Source: Mytilus trossulus (lineage: Eukaryota; Mollusca; Bivalvia; Mytilida; Mytilidae). Taken from it: a stretch of DNA of 64,000 nt. Positions 11,978-22,261 of the stretch are shown piece after piece; position 1 is the stretch's first letter, and every line of letters starts with the position of its first letter. The stretch lies in the NCBI RefSeq assembly GCF_036588685.1, contig NC_086376.1, positions 10,803,911 through 10,867,910 of the forward strand. Reading direction: 5' to 3'. Made by a program: the position numbers and the translations under genes. The notes beneath the pieces are model-generated. The model was given only the letters and a program-made list of their open reading frames with translations, searched no databases and had not been told where the DNA came from.

Positions 11978-12215
11978 AGACGAATGAAAGATATCAGAGG
12001 GACAGTCAAACTCATAGATAGAAAATAAACTGACAACAATATGGCTCATTGAAAAATAAGAATATAAACAGACAAATAATAGTACAGAAGACACAATAGA
12101 GACTTAAGACTAAGCAACACGAACCCCACCAAAAAGGGGGTGATATCAGGTGCTCTGGAAGGGTAAGCAGATCCTGCTCCATATGTGGCACCCGTCGTGT
12201 TCATTATGTTATTAC
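11978..12215 (-). repeat. Dispersed repeat with GGGTAAGCAGATCCTGCTCC
   Basis: Includes GAGGGACAGTCAAACTCATA (the complement of the GTTTGACTGTCC family), CCCCACCAAAAAGGGGGTGA, and GTGGCACCCGTCGTGTT, which I recall from mussel DNA. The block at 35563-35985 carries the complementary GTTTGACTGTCC part and similar GGTACAACATGTG text. Confidence 0.6.
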
Positions 12216-12392
12216 AAATCTGGTAAATAGTCTAATTCGGTTCTATAAAAGTATCGCTGTTATCTATTATGTAAACTTTTATCTGAATATCATCATAATT
12301 GGCAATATGTCGAAAATGACCCAAATGTACGTGGAATAAGCATTTTTAAGCATAAAATATGTTACCAGAATTTGTATTCAACAAAAATGTTA

Positions 12393-12590
12393 AATAGTTA
12401 TCAAAAGTACCAGGATTATAATTTTAAACGCCAGACGCGCGTTTCGTCTACATAAGACTCATCAGTGACGCTCAGATCAAAATAGTTAACAAGCCAAACA
12501 AATACAAAGTTGAAGAGCATTGAGGACCCAAAATTCTAAAAAGTTGTGCCAAATACGGCTTAGGTAATCTACTCCTGGGGTAAGAAAAAC
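12393..12590 (+). repeat. CpG-rich dispersed repeat, second copy
   Basis: Same left end (AGTTATCAAAAGTACCAGG) and same order of blocks as the 7063-7280 copy, truncated at the right after GGTAATCTACTCCTGGGG. About 12700 onward is a different repeat. Confidence 0.78.
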
Positions 12591-12705
12591 AAAATCATAC
12601 TAAATGGATATCAAATTTGTATATCAACTTAGGACATGAAACACCGTGGCAAAAAGAGAACATAAAACAAATAAACGAAAAGAAGAACATTTTTCAGGCT
12701 CATTA

Positions 12706-12870
12706 CACCATTTTATTCATTTGAAAATGCCTGTAGCAACGCATGAATATGATAGTTGTTGTCAATTCGTTTGATGTGTTTTTGTCATTTGATTTTGCCA
12801 TGTGCACGTTTAGGGACTTACCGAATGAATTTTCCTCGGAGTTCAGTATTTTTGTGATTTGACTTTTTCC
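12706..12870 (+). repeat. Dispersed repeat with TTCGTTTGATGTGT
   Basis: Second copy of the family at 7890-8045, starting at TTGAAAATGCCTGTAGCAAC and ending past GGAGTTCAGTATTTTTGTG. Confidence 0.7.
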
Positions 12871-13444
12871 GAAATTTACACAAAAAGAAAAGCAAACAGA
12901 ATCCAGTTTGACAAGCCAGTAAACTAAACCTTCTTAATATATTTTGTATGTGGTATTGTAATTTTAGAATAACTAGAACACACCCACGAAATCGCGGGCA
13001 TTCAGAGCGTATTTGAAAGGATGTAAAGTGTTGTAGGAAGAAATTTGTAAAAGATTTAATGACTTGAGAATTTCAGGAAAAGAATCAAAAGTCATAAGTA
13101 CTTGAGGACAGGAAAACGTTTTTTTAAACCGATCATGCACTGTACCCATAGGACACAGAGGCATGATGATTAATTTATTGTGGAAAGAAGAGAAGCGACA
13201 CCCAAAATGAGGTCTTCTCGTTTAATAGTATAGATAATGATAATGAGAAATAGACATAGGAACACAATTGGACATCAAAAACCATCTAGATAAATTACTA
13301 ATATATTAGTGACTATAACATATGTCATCCATTACATTTGTATAATAATAATTGCAGACAGTTTTAGGTTAAATGGCATTATGTATGCAAATGTTTGCAC
13401 CGGTCCTAAGTCAGGAATCTGATGTACAGTAGTTGTCGTTTGGT

Positions 13445-13650
13445 TATGTAATTTATACCGTTGGTTTTCCCGTTTGAATGGTTTTACACTAGTAAATTTG
13501 GGGGCCACTTATAGCTTATTGTTTGGTGCAAGTCAAGGCTCCGTGTTGAAGGCCGTACATTGACCTATCATTGTTTACTTTTATAAAATTGTTATTTGTA
13601 TTGATAGTTTTCTCATTGGCACTCACACCACATCTTCCTATATCTATATA
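13445..13650 (+). repeat. Dispersed repeat with GGTTTTACACTAGTA
   Basis: Contains CCGTTTGAATGGTTTTACAC, GAAGGCCGTACATTGACCTA and ends CACTCACACCACATCTTCC. A near-identical block lies at 22812-23012 and a partial inverted one at 30145-30335. Confidence 0.75.
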
Positions 13651-13692
13651 CATTTTGGTAAATGCCTTTGCTTTTTTTTTTATTTATTTCAG

Positions 13693-13796
13693 ACATGGGC
13701 AAAGTACGAAATCAGCTCAGCTGTTGTTATTATTCCTATTATAGTGGCATGTTCAAGCTATGGGACATTAACGATAAAATTCTTTATCAGTAATCG
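13693..13796 (+). pseudogene. SLC7A9-like: Copy 1 exon 8
   Basis: 104 bp, acceptor TTTCAG, donor GTAGGT. It encodes TWAKYEISSAVVIIPIIVAC and then SSYGTLTIKFFISNR. The family motif GSMNG (copy 2) or GSLNS (copy 3) has become GTLTI, suggesting relaxed constraint. Confidence 0.88.
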
Positions 13797-14221
13797 GTAG
13801 GTGAATAATTTGTCAATTCAAGACAACTGTTTATGGCATTTGAAATTCATTGTTTTTAAAAATTACTTTTGATTCATATCTGTTTCACGTTAAAGCCACC
13901 ATTATGTTTAAAATGGATTCTTATAACTTTAAATGCTACAGTCAGCTTGTTCTTAGTTTTCGTTTTCAGTTATTTTTTTAAAGAGACCATAGTGCATTTG
14001 TTTTCAAGAAAACCATCTGAATATATCCGTTAGATATTGGTCTCTTTTTCATTAGTCAAGTCAAAATAAATTTGACAGGAATTCGAATAATGTATAGAAT
14101 TTAGGCGAGAGTAGTAACCTAAGTTCAAAATTCTAAAATCGATTTGCCAGAAACTTATCGAATCTAATGAATTACAAAAGGAGCGATATTTTGTGCATCG
14201 ACAGGTGTCGCATCTCCAGTT

Positions 14222-14426
14222 ATGTATATACCAACTGTCATTCGAACTCATACCTAGAAAACATATGTATATACCAACTGTCATTCGAACTCATACCTAG
14301 AAAACATATACCAACTGTCATTTGAACTCATACCTAGAAAACATATACCAACTGTCATTCGAACTCATACCTAGAAAACATATGTATATACCAACTGTCA
14401 TTCGAACTCATACCTAGAAAACATAT
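14222..14426 (+). repeat. Minisatellite, five units of 42 or 34 bp
   Basis: The unit contains CCAACTGTCATTCGAACTC and ATACCTAGAAAACATAT. Long units carry an extra GTATATAT-like stretch and short units lack it, so two unit lengths alternate. It lies in the intron between copy 1 exons 8 and 9. It is not a CRISPR array: there are no unique spacers. Confidence 0.9.
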
Positions 14427-15118
14427 CACAACCGTGAAGGTCTATATTTGCTTTAATCATTTCACTCCTTTTCAAATGACAAATTTACTTCCAATGCAGT
14501 TTTTGAGTCATATTGTTCATGTTTAAATATCATTTCCTATAACAGTTAATGGCGAAATATTTGACGACCTAGCAGTTGCAATGGTATGAGAACCATGTGC
14601 AATGAATCCTCCTTCCGCGACTATTATTTGATGGCCTGCAATAAGGGAGCACCAATATCTATGTTATCAGCTATTCTACTTAATAACTGTTTTAGTATAT
14701 AGCGTGAACATATATTTTGAAGTAGTAGTTAAAACACTAAGCGTTTTGTATCTTTTTATTCAATAAGTCGTCACGAACTGCAGTGTAGAATCATGCTTAT
14801 GAAAATTGTATCATTTATACAAATCCATTTTTGACAGCTTTACATATTTTGTCTGTTTATTTTTCTTCACACATCGATGTCAATATGATGGAATACTATG
14901 CGATTGTCATACAATTGAGAGATTTAGCTAGCTTTAAAACCAGGTTTAAGCCACCATTTTCTACCTAGGAAAAGCCAGGCCGAATAAGGAATATAACAGT
15001 TGTTTTCATTTCGTTTGATGTGTTTGAACTTTTGATTTTGCATTCGATTAATGACTTTTCAATTTTTATTTCTCTTGGGGTACGGTTATTTTGTTATATA
15101 ATTTTTTATTATTTCTAG

Positions 15119-15214
15119 GCTATCTTTTGCTGCAGCTCAGCCGGTTTATTCCCAGAAATTTTGTCGTACTTGAACGTATACAGTAATGTTCCAGTACCGT
15201 CAACTATTCTTATT
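15119..15214 (+). pseudogene. SLC7A9-like: Copy 1 exon 9 (frameshifted)
   Basis: 96 bp versus 97 in both paralogs. RLSFAAA is in frame 1, then after a 1-base loss near 15135-15140 the sequence continues AGLFPEILSYLNVYSNVP in another frame. This is the AREG.FPE loop of the family. Acceptor TTTCTAG, donor GTAAGT. Confidence 0.9.
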
Positions 15215-15789
15215 GTAAGTACTTTGGTCGGATGAAAATTTAATGGTGGTAAACAATTTTATCTATATGTAATATTTTGTCAGTTAGGTTTCGACTTATG
15301 AGCTAAGCTGTCCTTCTGTTTTTTCCCGTCAGTCTCTAATGATGAATATTTTTTTCCTCTCGTTATTTAAGTTTTCAATACCCATTATTCGTTTTTTATA
15401 TACTTTCTGCATCCAGACTCCATTAAACAATCCATATGGTTGAACGCTTTCATATTGAAGGCTAGCCATGAGAGAGCAATATCTCATGCACGTGAAAGAT
15501 ACCCTTTTAGATTTCGAAAAAAAGCTAATGCCGCTACAGTCAGAACTCGCACTCGAAAAGTGGCAAGGGGTTAATATAAGTTGCAATAACTTCTCAATCT
15601 ATACATAAATATGTTTAAACTTAACTGGTTATGCATTGACAACTTTATCATTAATTAATCGTGAATAAAATCACGAAACACCAAAGAAAAAAGAAAGAAA
15701 GAGAAAGTGTAAAAGCTATCATTTTATGCTAAATATCATTAATGTCACATTTGTATTTTTATCTTACTTTTCAAACGATTTCGTTTTAG

Positions 15790-15939
15790 GTTATATTATC
15801 GGTTATTATGACAATACCAGCCGACATTGGCATGCTTATCAATGTTATAAGCTTTATGGTCTGGATTTTCCTTGGAGTTAATATGGTAGCTTTCATGGTA
15901 CTGAGATACAAAATGAAGGATGTGAAAACTTCCATAAAG
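15790..15939 (+). pseudogene. SLC7A9-like: Copy 1 exon 10
   Basis: 150 bp, acceptor TTTTAG, donor GTAGCT, phase 0 at both ends. It encodes VILSVIMTIPADIGMLINVI and ends LRYKMKDVKTSIK, aligned with [13 protein letters not shown] in copy 2. Intact. Confidence 0.92.
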
Positions 15940-16299
15940 GTAGCTTACATTATCAAAGACACAGAATCGACCTCTTATTTAACCACGCAATACATCTTAA
16001 AAAATGTATTGTAAAAGAAAAATGCTTTCATCTTATTTATCAAATACTTGGTTATGATTGTTTTTTAGTGTCACTTTCTGTCATACAGATCGAGTGTATG
16101 CATATTTAATTGTCTAAGACATTTGGTTTATGTACACATAAAAAACAAAAAATTGGCTTTCCAATCTGCTTTTTTTTCTTCTTTTTTTTTTATCATTTTC
16201 TTATATGTTCTCTTTCCTCATGATTAACATTACCTTCACCAAAACTCCCCGGTAGTTAAACGAATGCCGCGTTGCGAACTAAAGATACAGATTAAATAA

Positions 16300-16620
16300 T
16301 ACACTACCTGTACCAATTTTATTGCCCCAGATGCGCATTTTGATAATAAATGTTTCTTCGTAATGCTCAAGGCCAATATATTTGAAAGACCCAACATAGA
16401 AAAACACTATATATAGATTCGATAAAACCAAAAAAACGGGACTAAAGGAAAACTAACCCAGAACACTTAAACTATTGAAATGTCGAGAAATGTATACATA
16501 TTGACCCTCTAAAAAGAAATAAGTCCAAATTAAAATAATTAAGAGCAAATTAACAGCCAACACCTAGAACCAAAGATCGAGGTAATACTGATTCCCATCA
16601 GAACCATGCCTACAATTTGT
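16300..16620 (+). repeat. Diverged relative of the CGTCTAC repeat family
   Basis: Contains GCCCCAGATGCGCATTTTGA and AATGCTCAAGGCCAATATAT, a pattern I recall as a common mussel intronic repeat, and continues to GATTCCCATCAGAACCATG. Just upstream of copy 1 exon 11. Confidence 0.45.
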
Positions 16621-16706
16621 TTATAATTTTCTAAATAGAAGTAATGTAATGTGTAAGTTGATGTTTTAGTTTAGTTTAGTTTATGTTTAGTTTTATTGAT
16701 TTCTAG

Positions 16707-16875
16707 GTTCCATTGATATTGCCTTTTATATTGCTGTTGATATGCATCTTCCTTGTTGTGGCACCGTTCCTAGAACCTGTTCGAACTGAATTCTGGTATG
16801 CATTGGGTTATCTTGTACTTGGAGCTATCTTATATATCCCGTTTGTGCTTTTCCGTTTTCGAATACCGGGTATAG
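16707..16875 (+). pseudogene. SLC7A9-like: Copy 1 exon 11 (TM11-TM12)
   Basis: 169 bp, acceptor TTTCTAG, donor GTAAGT. It encodes VPLILPFILLLICIFLVVAP, then FLEPVRTEFWYALGYLVLGA, ending RIPGIG. Intact and close to both paralogs. Confidence 0.93.
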
Positions 16876-17821
16876 GTAAGTCAATGTTTTTATGTTTTGG
16901 TAGCAATACACAGTTAGGAGTTTAGTTTCGCATTTGGTCTCGGTGGATATGAAAGTTATTGTGTAATAAAATTCATTTTTAGACAGCTGAGTACTAATTA
17001 AGCCTTCAAAGATGGTTTACAAGATCATCAAGATTATTTTTTTACATGTTTTATTGGCTATTTTATGTTTGACTCTCCGTATTTTCATAGTTAGACCAGC
17101 CAACGGTGCAGAAATTAATATAATGTTTACAAACTCTTTTTTTCTACACGAAGTTTTTGAGGGCAATTTTACCAAAAAAATGAGACGAAAGATATAAGAT
17201 TTTCAAAGGATTTACTGAAAGATATATGTAAACAGCTTCAGCAAAGGTATTACTTCAAGCGATTAAAGTTCTACTCATAGGCATTTTTTTGTTAAATATG
17301 TGACATACCCCCCCCCCTTTTGCAATGTTTTGTAGCAAATAAATGCAGATTATTGCCATTGATACACACAAAAGAAACTACATTAACCATTTTATATACT
17401 GGATATAAAATGTATGGGAGATTCTGATTTCATACATACATATGCACATATATAACACAAATTGTAAGCTTTATATTGCAAGAAAGTAATGAAAAGGGAA
17501 TGATAAATTTTATGAGATCAAATTTTGATAAGTTTTCCTAACAGTTTATTGCTACCTTTAGCATCTTATTGAAGAAAGCTGTACGAATAAGATTCAAGAC
17601 TTACAATATCAAAAGCCAATACTTTCTTGTTATCATTTTTTTACAATTCTTTTTGATACTAAGGAAAGTTCGACTCATCATAGCAATTTTAACCTAGAAA
17701 GATATATAACGTTTTTTGATTACCTGAAGAGATTATTTCTGAATCTCTGAGTTATACTTTTATTTGCAGTATTTTCTTCAATCCTAGTAAGAAGTACACA
17801 TTCTCTACCATTAGGAGTTTA

Positions 17822-18314
17822 TAACAAGAATTTGCCCCCAGTACACGAATGCCTCAATCGCACTATCATTTTCCATGTTCAGTGGACCGTGAAATTGGGG
17901 GTCAGAACTCTAATTTGACATTAAAATTAGACAGCTCATATAAATAGAAACATATATACGAAGTTTCAGGTTGATAGGACTTTACCTTCTTTAAAAACTA
18001 CCTCGACCAAAAACTTTAACCCGAAACTGGACGACTATCATTTGTATGTTCAGTGGACCGTGAAATTGGAGTCAGAACTCTAATTTGACATTAAAATTAG
18101 AAAAACCATATCATAAGGAACATATATACTAAAATTCAGGTTGATTGGACTTCAACTTCATCAAAAACTATCTCGACCAAAAACTTAAACCTGAAACTGG
18201 ACAGACGAACGAACGAACGGACGAACAGACGGACGAACAGACGGGCGAACGGACGAACGGACACACAGACCAGAAAAAATAATGCTCCTCTACTATCGGA
18301 GTTGGGGTATAAAC
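17822..18314 (+). repeat. Bivalve-type repeat with ACGAACGGACGAAC run, second copy
   Basis: Same left end (TAACAAGAAT), duplicated sub-blocks (TTCAGTGGACCGTGAAATTG twice), tetranucleotide run at 18200-18262 and right end TGGGGTATAAAC as the 6121-6602 copy. It lies in the last intron of copy 1. Confidence 0.75.
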
Positions 18315-18725
18315 ATGCATGTAAATTGACGTTAGGTATTCAAATGAGCTACTTCAACAAATTTGATATGTTTATGAATGTACATAAGTTTCCTTTCCCT
18401 TAAATTTGTTTGCTAGTGGGTTTTTTTCTTTTTAAATTGCATACGTACATCTTACTTATATAAAGAAATATAAAAGCTGGCGTGATGATTAATTAGTAGA
18501 GCATTTTCAAAAATGACAATTAATAGCCGGAACTTGCGTTTGCATTTACTGATTGAAATGTATTGGAATACATGTATATTAAACTTTAAAATATACATAA
18601 ATTAGGGAAAATAGTAGTTTAGCGCTGTTCAAATCGCAAAAATCCATTACGAAAATAAAAACCAAGGTAAGAAACAAACATTAAGGGATTTGCACAAACC
18701 CCAAAAAGAGTGAGACAGAGTGTAT

Positions 18726-18833
18726 CGGTAAATTAACATGATATGCCTGCATCATCCGACACGGTAAATTAACATAATATGCCTGTATTATCCGACACGG
18801 TAAAATAACATGATATCTCTGCATCATCCGATA
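18726..18833 (+). repeat. Three tandem 36-bp units
   Basis: Units 18726-18761, 18762-18797 and 18798-18833 each start CGGTAAA(A/T)TAACAT and end ATCCGACA or a near match. In the last intron of copy 1. Confidence 0.85.
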
Positions 18834-19844
18834 TGCAAATCCACACGTATTCAAAATGTAACAAAATAACCAATAATAATATTAACATTCAATATAACAT
18901 CTTTACATATATGATATTGCAATGGGACTAATGATGTTTTGTTTAGAGGAGCACAATTGAAGGTACTTATAATATACTAGTACTTCTAAGTTCAAAAGCT
19001 GTCTTATGCAAAAAGCTAAATAACTTATATTCAAAAAGATAGGTAAATATAAAGAAAAATTTGCTGTGTTAATTACATTTGTCATTGTTAAACGATCATA
19101 TTTGCATCTTTATTTCTTTTTGGGGTCTGTATTTTATGTTTTGGAAAATACATTCTATCTAAGGGGTCATTTTAAAAAGATGAATTAGTCACGAGATAAA
19201 AAAACAAAACATATTTTTTGGTTCAGTCATTATTAAAGTCAAATAGTGAAATGATGATTTGCTTTTAGCTGCCATGTTTTTCCGAATCCGTATTCACGTG
19301 ATCTTCAATTTAACCATTTAGCTATAGGTTGGTTTAGCATGTATCATGCGTCTTTAGCCATTAAAAGGAAAAGAAAGTCGACATTAAAATTGAAACGAAG
19401 GTGTATCATTTCGTTAACTGATTCAATTTTCAAACCATCATTCTCCTACAGGCAAAAAACTATAATGACCTTTTTAACCTTTGACATGAAATACCTAGAA
19501 AAATTCAATTGCACGTGGTCGGTCACAATATATTTATATTTATGTTTAAATATATATCGGATTACTTAGATGGCATGTAGACGAAAATACACTCGTAATG
19601 CTGATATATTCACCCACTCTTGCCAATTTCCGACACATTTGATTTTGATATACGTTTTAGTATGTAATAATTCAAATATTAAAATTTGAGTACAATATTT
19701 GAACATGAAAATGACAACTAATGCCCCTTAATATGAATTATTTGAAAGCTTTTATATTTATGCTAACTTATTATATCTTTTTTTTATTTTGGCGACCATT
19801 GCATTTGTTAAATTGTTTATTAAGTCTTTTTCCTTTTGTTTTAG

Positions 19845-19915
19845 ATGGAGTAACTAAATTCTGCCAGTCTTTGATGATTGTTGCACCAGCGACAAAACCT
19901 GACAAAATATCTTAA
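19845..19915 (+). pseudogene. SLC7A9-like: Copy 1 exon 12 (C-terminal tail and stop)
   Basis: 71 bp after a strong acceptor (CCTTTTGTTTTAG). It encodes GVTKFCQSLMIVAPATKPDK, ending in IS and TAA at 19913-19915. This resembles the vertebrate b(0,+)AT/xCT tail pattern (I/V)T...Q.L..V.P, which supports the subfamily call. Confidence 0.8.
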
Positions 19916-20089
19916 TTCGAAGATGTTTTAATCATTCTATGTAAACAGAAAATAATGGAGTATCTCATGTGTTTATTTTGACCTCAACGAAAATCACACT
20001 ATTACATAACTTGACACTCGAACTCTAGGTTAACTGAAATGAAAGTTCGTCTAATATAAGCTAAATACGAAATGTTTATTGTTGTTCAC
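19916..20089. other. Short spacer between convergent copies 1 and 2
   Basis: Copy 1 ends at 19915 on the + strand. If the 20090-20145 candidate exon is right, copy 2 ends only 174 bp away on the - strand, so their 3' untranslated regions would overlap. TTTATT at 20075-20080 is AATAAA on the minus strand. No clear AATAAA follows copy 1. Confidence 0.4.
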
Positions 20090-20104
20090 TCATGGTGTAT
20101 CTAC

Positions 20105-20135
<31 letters not shown>

Positions 20136-20145
20136 TCGCAACTCC
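20090..20145 (-). CDS. Candidate last exon of copy 2 (Ser-rich tail)
   Basis: A good acceptor (a TTTTTATGGTTTCAG tract) is followed by two bases that would complete a Gly codon, then SCDSMKSVSSFSSVDTP and TGA. An AATAAA on the minus strand (20075-20080) lies about 10 bases past the stop. The phase fits exon 11, but the peptide does not resemble the copy 1 tail, so this may be chance. Confidence 0.3.
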
Positions 20146-21591
20146 CTGAAACCATAAAAATCGGAAATATTTTGGATATGATGAATGAATGTGGTGTTTT
20201 GTACTTCCTATTTGTCTTTGAAATAATCTTTTTTTCCCCACAGAAAACGTAATTAAAAAATATATATACAAATTCGGAGATCGTTATCAATCCTACTTAA
20301 AGTGGGTGTCCGTAGGGCTATGCAGCCTGTGAAAATATGGACGTTAAATCTGATGTCTCGTATGCAGAGAGTGCCACACTCGTTGAAACTAAGAATCCTT
20401 GCATCAACTCTTGAGGGTTCCCGTTGCAAGACATGGAAGCTGCAGCTATCCAATATAACATAATCAGGTTGCATCTAGTTTGAAATACGCAAGAAATGAT
20501 AATGTGTTAAAACGGGTTCAGGCATTTTCAATTGTTTACTTTAGGACTTTTGGTGAATTAGATATATGTTTTAGTATGATATTTTCAAATATAAAAAAAT
20601 TGAGTCAAATCGATGAACATTAATTTGACAGCTGACACCCCTTTTAGAAACGACAGTCTTTAATGTGTATTTGCATGACTAATTCACAATAACTTAAAAC
20701 ACATAATAATTGGAAGTTTTTAACGACCTTCACATTTAAGAAATATACACAAAATAATGAAAATATGCATTGTATAATGTATAATATATAATAAAAAAAG
20801 AGTCCTTAATCTGCAGGCTGAACAAAAGTGCTGATATTAAATTGCAATTTCTTGGGGTGGTGCAGATTGCGTCATCATCTGAACAAATGTGTTTATATAA
20901 TCTACAAAAGTACGAAAAAACAATCACGCAAAAGTCAAAACTTATTTCACTTTTGTATTTTTGCTATTATCAATACAATTTTGTTTATACGTGCTTCACT
21001 ACAACTGTGATACAGAAAACACTTATAGACTGCATTGGTATAACACTGATAACAGGAAAACATAATAAAAGGGAAAATAAGTTGAAATATTAAACAAGGT
21101 CACGGTTTTTTCATTATGCGTCCCTATAGGTTACAGTCTTGAATTACAACTCCAGTTGCCGATGCATGTCAAAACATGGAGGGAAACAAAATAGTGCATT
21201 TTTTCTGAGTTTTTTCTGTACTAAATTTTTTCTGTTTTCTGTTGCGGCCTAGTAAAATCAACAAACAGAAAGTAGAAAAATATGTTTTGACTTCAGGTTT
21301 ACGTAACGTTTTATTCTTCGTGGCATGACCCACTTTTTTCTCTCGATTAAATCACAATTTCACGTAAGTACATACATGATATGAACAGGAAACTATGCAG
21401 CATTTTTATTTTTTTTATTTTCAAAGATCAGCTGTTTTGCATGTAAGCCTACGGAGCAGTCATTACAAGACTGCAACTTATATACGAAATCATATTGATA
21501 TGTCCTGATTGAAACATAAGTTTGTGAGAACATCATTTATCTATAAGTTAGTCGTTATTTGTTTTGAACTAGCTAGTAAATAAACTCTTCA

Positions 21592-21775
21592 TAGTTACCA
21601 GGATTAAAATTTGTTTGTACGCCAGACGCACGTTTCGTCTACAAAAGACTCATTAGTGACGCTTTTTATTAACATGTTAAAAAGGCCAAATAAGAACGAC
21701 GTTGAAGAGTATTGATGATTAAAATTCCTAAATGTTTTGCCAAATACAGCTAAGTAAATCTATTCCTGAGGTAGA
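21592..21775 (+). repeat. CpG-rich dispersed repeat, diverged third copy
   Basis: ATAGTTACCAGGATT, then GCCAGACGCACGTTTCGTCT, GACTCATTAGTGACGC and TTTGCCAAATACAGCTAAGT. Same family and order as 7063-7280. Confidence 0.7.
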
Positions 21776-21871
21776 AAAGCCGTAGTAACTGTGAGAAATC
21801 ATATATCTGTTCTTTGTGTCCATTGTTTTTATGTTAGTTTTATTGTGGGTACTTCGTGGCGATCTATTAAG

Positions 21872-21939
21872 TTAATCCATTTTCAACAGGTATATGAGAG
21901 GAGTGTTTATATAGCGGTCACAGAAATGTTTAACCCCAT
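21872..21939 (-). CDS. Alternative candidate last exon of copy 2, acceptor damaged
   Basis: The minus strand reads GVKHFCDRYINTPLIYLL then KMD and a stop, in the phase of exon 11, after two bases that complete an Asp codon. Copy 1 has D-GVTKFCQ at the same place, so DGV..FC is shared. However the two bases before it are TG instead of AG. Either the acceptor was lost or the similarity is fortuitous. Confidence 0.22.
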
Positions 21940-22092
21940 CATATTTGTTATGTCTGTCCAAATTCAGATACTGTAAATCATTGGTTTTCCGTTGCTTCAT
22001 ATACGTTATTCTCGCAATTTATCACGTTACAACCTGCTGTTTACTGACTGACAAATATATAATCAACTTTTTAAATACAAAACATAACCTAC

Positions 22093-22261
22093 CCATTCCT
22101 GGCAAACCCAATTTGAAGAAAGCAAAAGGAACGTAGAGGATAGCTCCTAATACCAAAAATCCAACTGCATACCAAAATTCAATCTTTACCGGTTCTAGAA
22201 ACGGTGCTACCACTAAGTATATAGAAAAAGCAAGCACCACGACCGAAACCACTATAGGAAC
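22093..22261 (-). CDS. SLC7A9-like: Copy 2 exon 11 (TM11-TM12)
   Basis: 169 bp, acceptor TTTCAG, donor GTAGGT. It encodes [40 protein letters not shown] and ends GLPGMG. Beyond the donor the frame stays open for about 23 codons, so intron retention would still give a defined tail. Confidence 0.92.

Larger units (their letters stand above)
1276..19915 (+). pseudogene. SLC7A9-like: Copy 1: decayed SLC7 b(0,+)AT-like transporter gene, 12 exons
   Basis: Twelve exons give a light-chain amino-acid transporter of about 477 residues if its frame were intact: 1276-1380, 3073-3174, 6744-6983, 8180-8305, 9066-9165, 10157-10201, 11742-11864, 13693-13796, 15119-15214, 15790-15939, 16707-16875 and 19845-19915. 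Exon lengths and phases match copies 2 and 3 except where damaged. Four disabling changes are visible: a 1-base loss in exon 1 near 1371-1374 (immediate TAA), TGA at 9089-9091 in exon 5 where the paralogs have a Gly codon, a 1-base loss in exon 7 near 11846-11851, and a 1-base loss in exon 9 near 15135-15140. In exon 8 the conserved GSMNG motif is also lost. All exon borders still carry GT or AG, so the loss is probably recent or it is a null haplotype. Assembly error at four independent places is less likely. It ends tail to tail with copy 2. The family is certain; the pseudogene status is likely. Confidence 0.88.

Noticed and set aside
14222..14426. Regularly repeated units resembling a CRISPR array.
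   Set aside because: The units are directly tandem with no unique spacers, and the host is an animal genome. It is a minisatellite.
20253..20474. A 73-codon minus-strand frame with many Cys residues.
   Set aside because: It does not join to copy 2 exons in phase with a good acceptor and resembles no family I recognise. It may belong to a repeat.
22022..22252. A continuous frame that extends copy 2 exon 11 past its donor.
   Set aside because: Not called as the C-terminus because the donor GTAGGT is usable and copies 1 and 3 have one at the same place. It is kept only as a possible intron-retention product.
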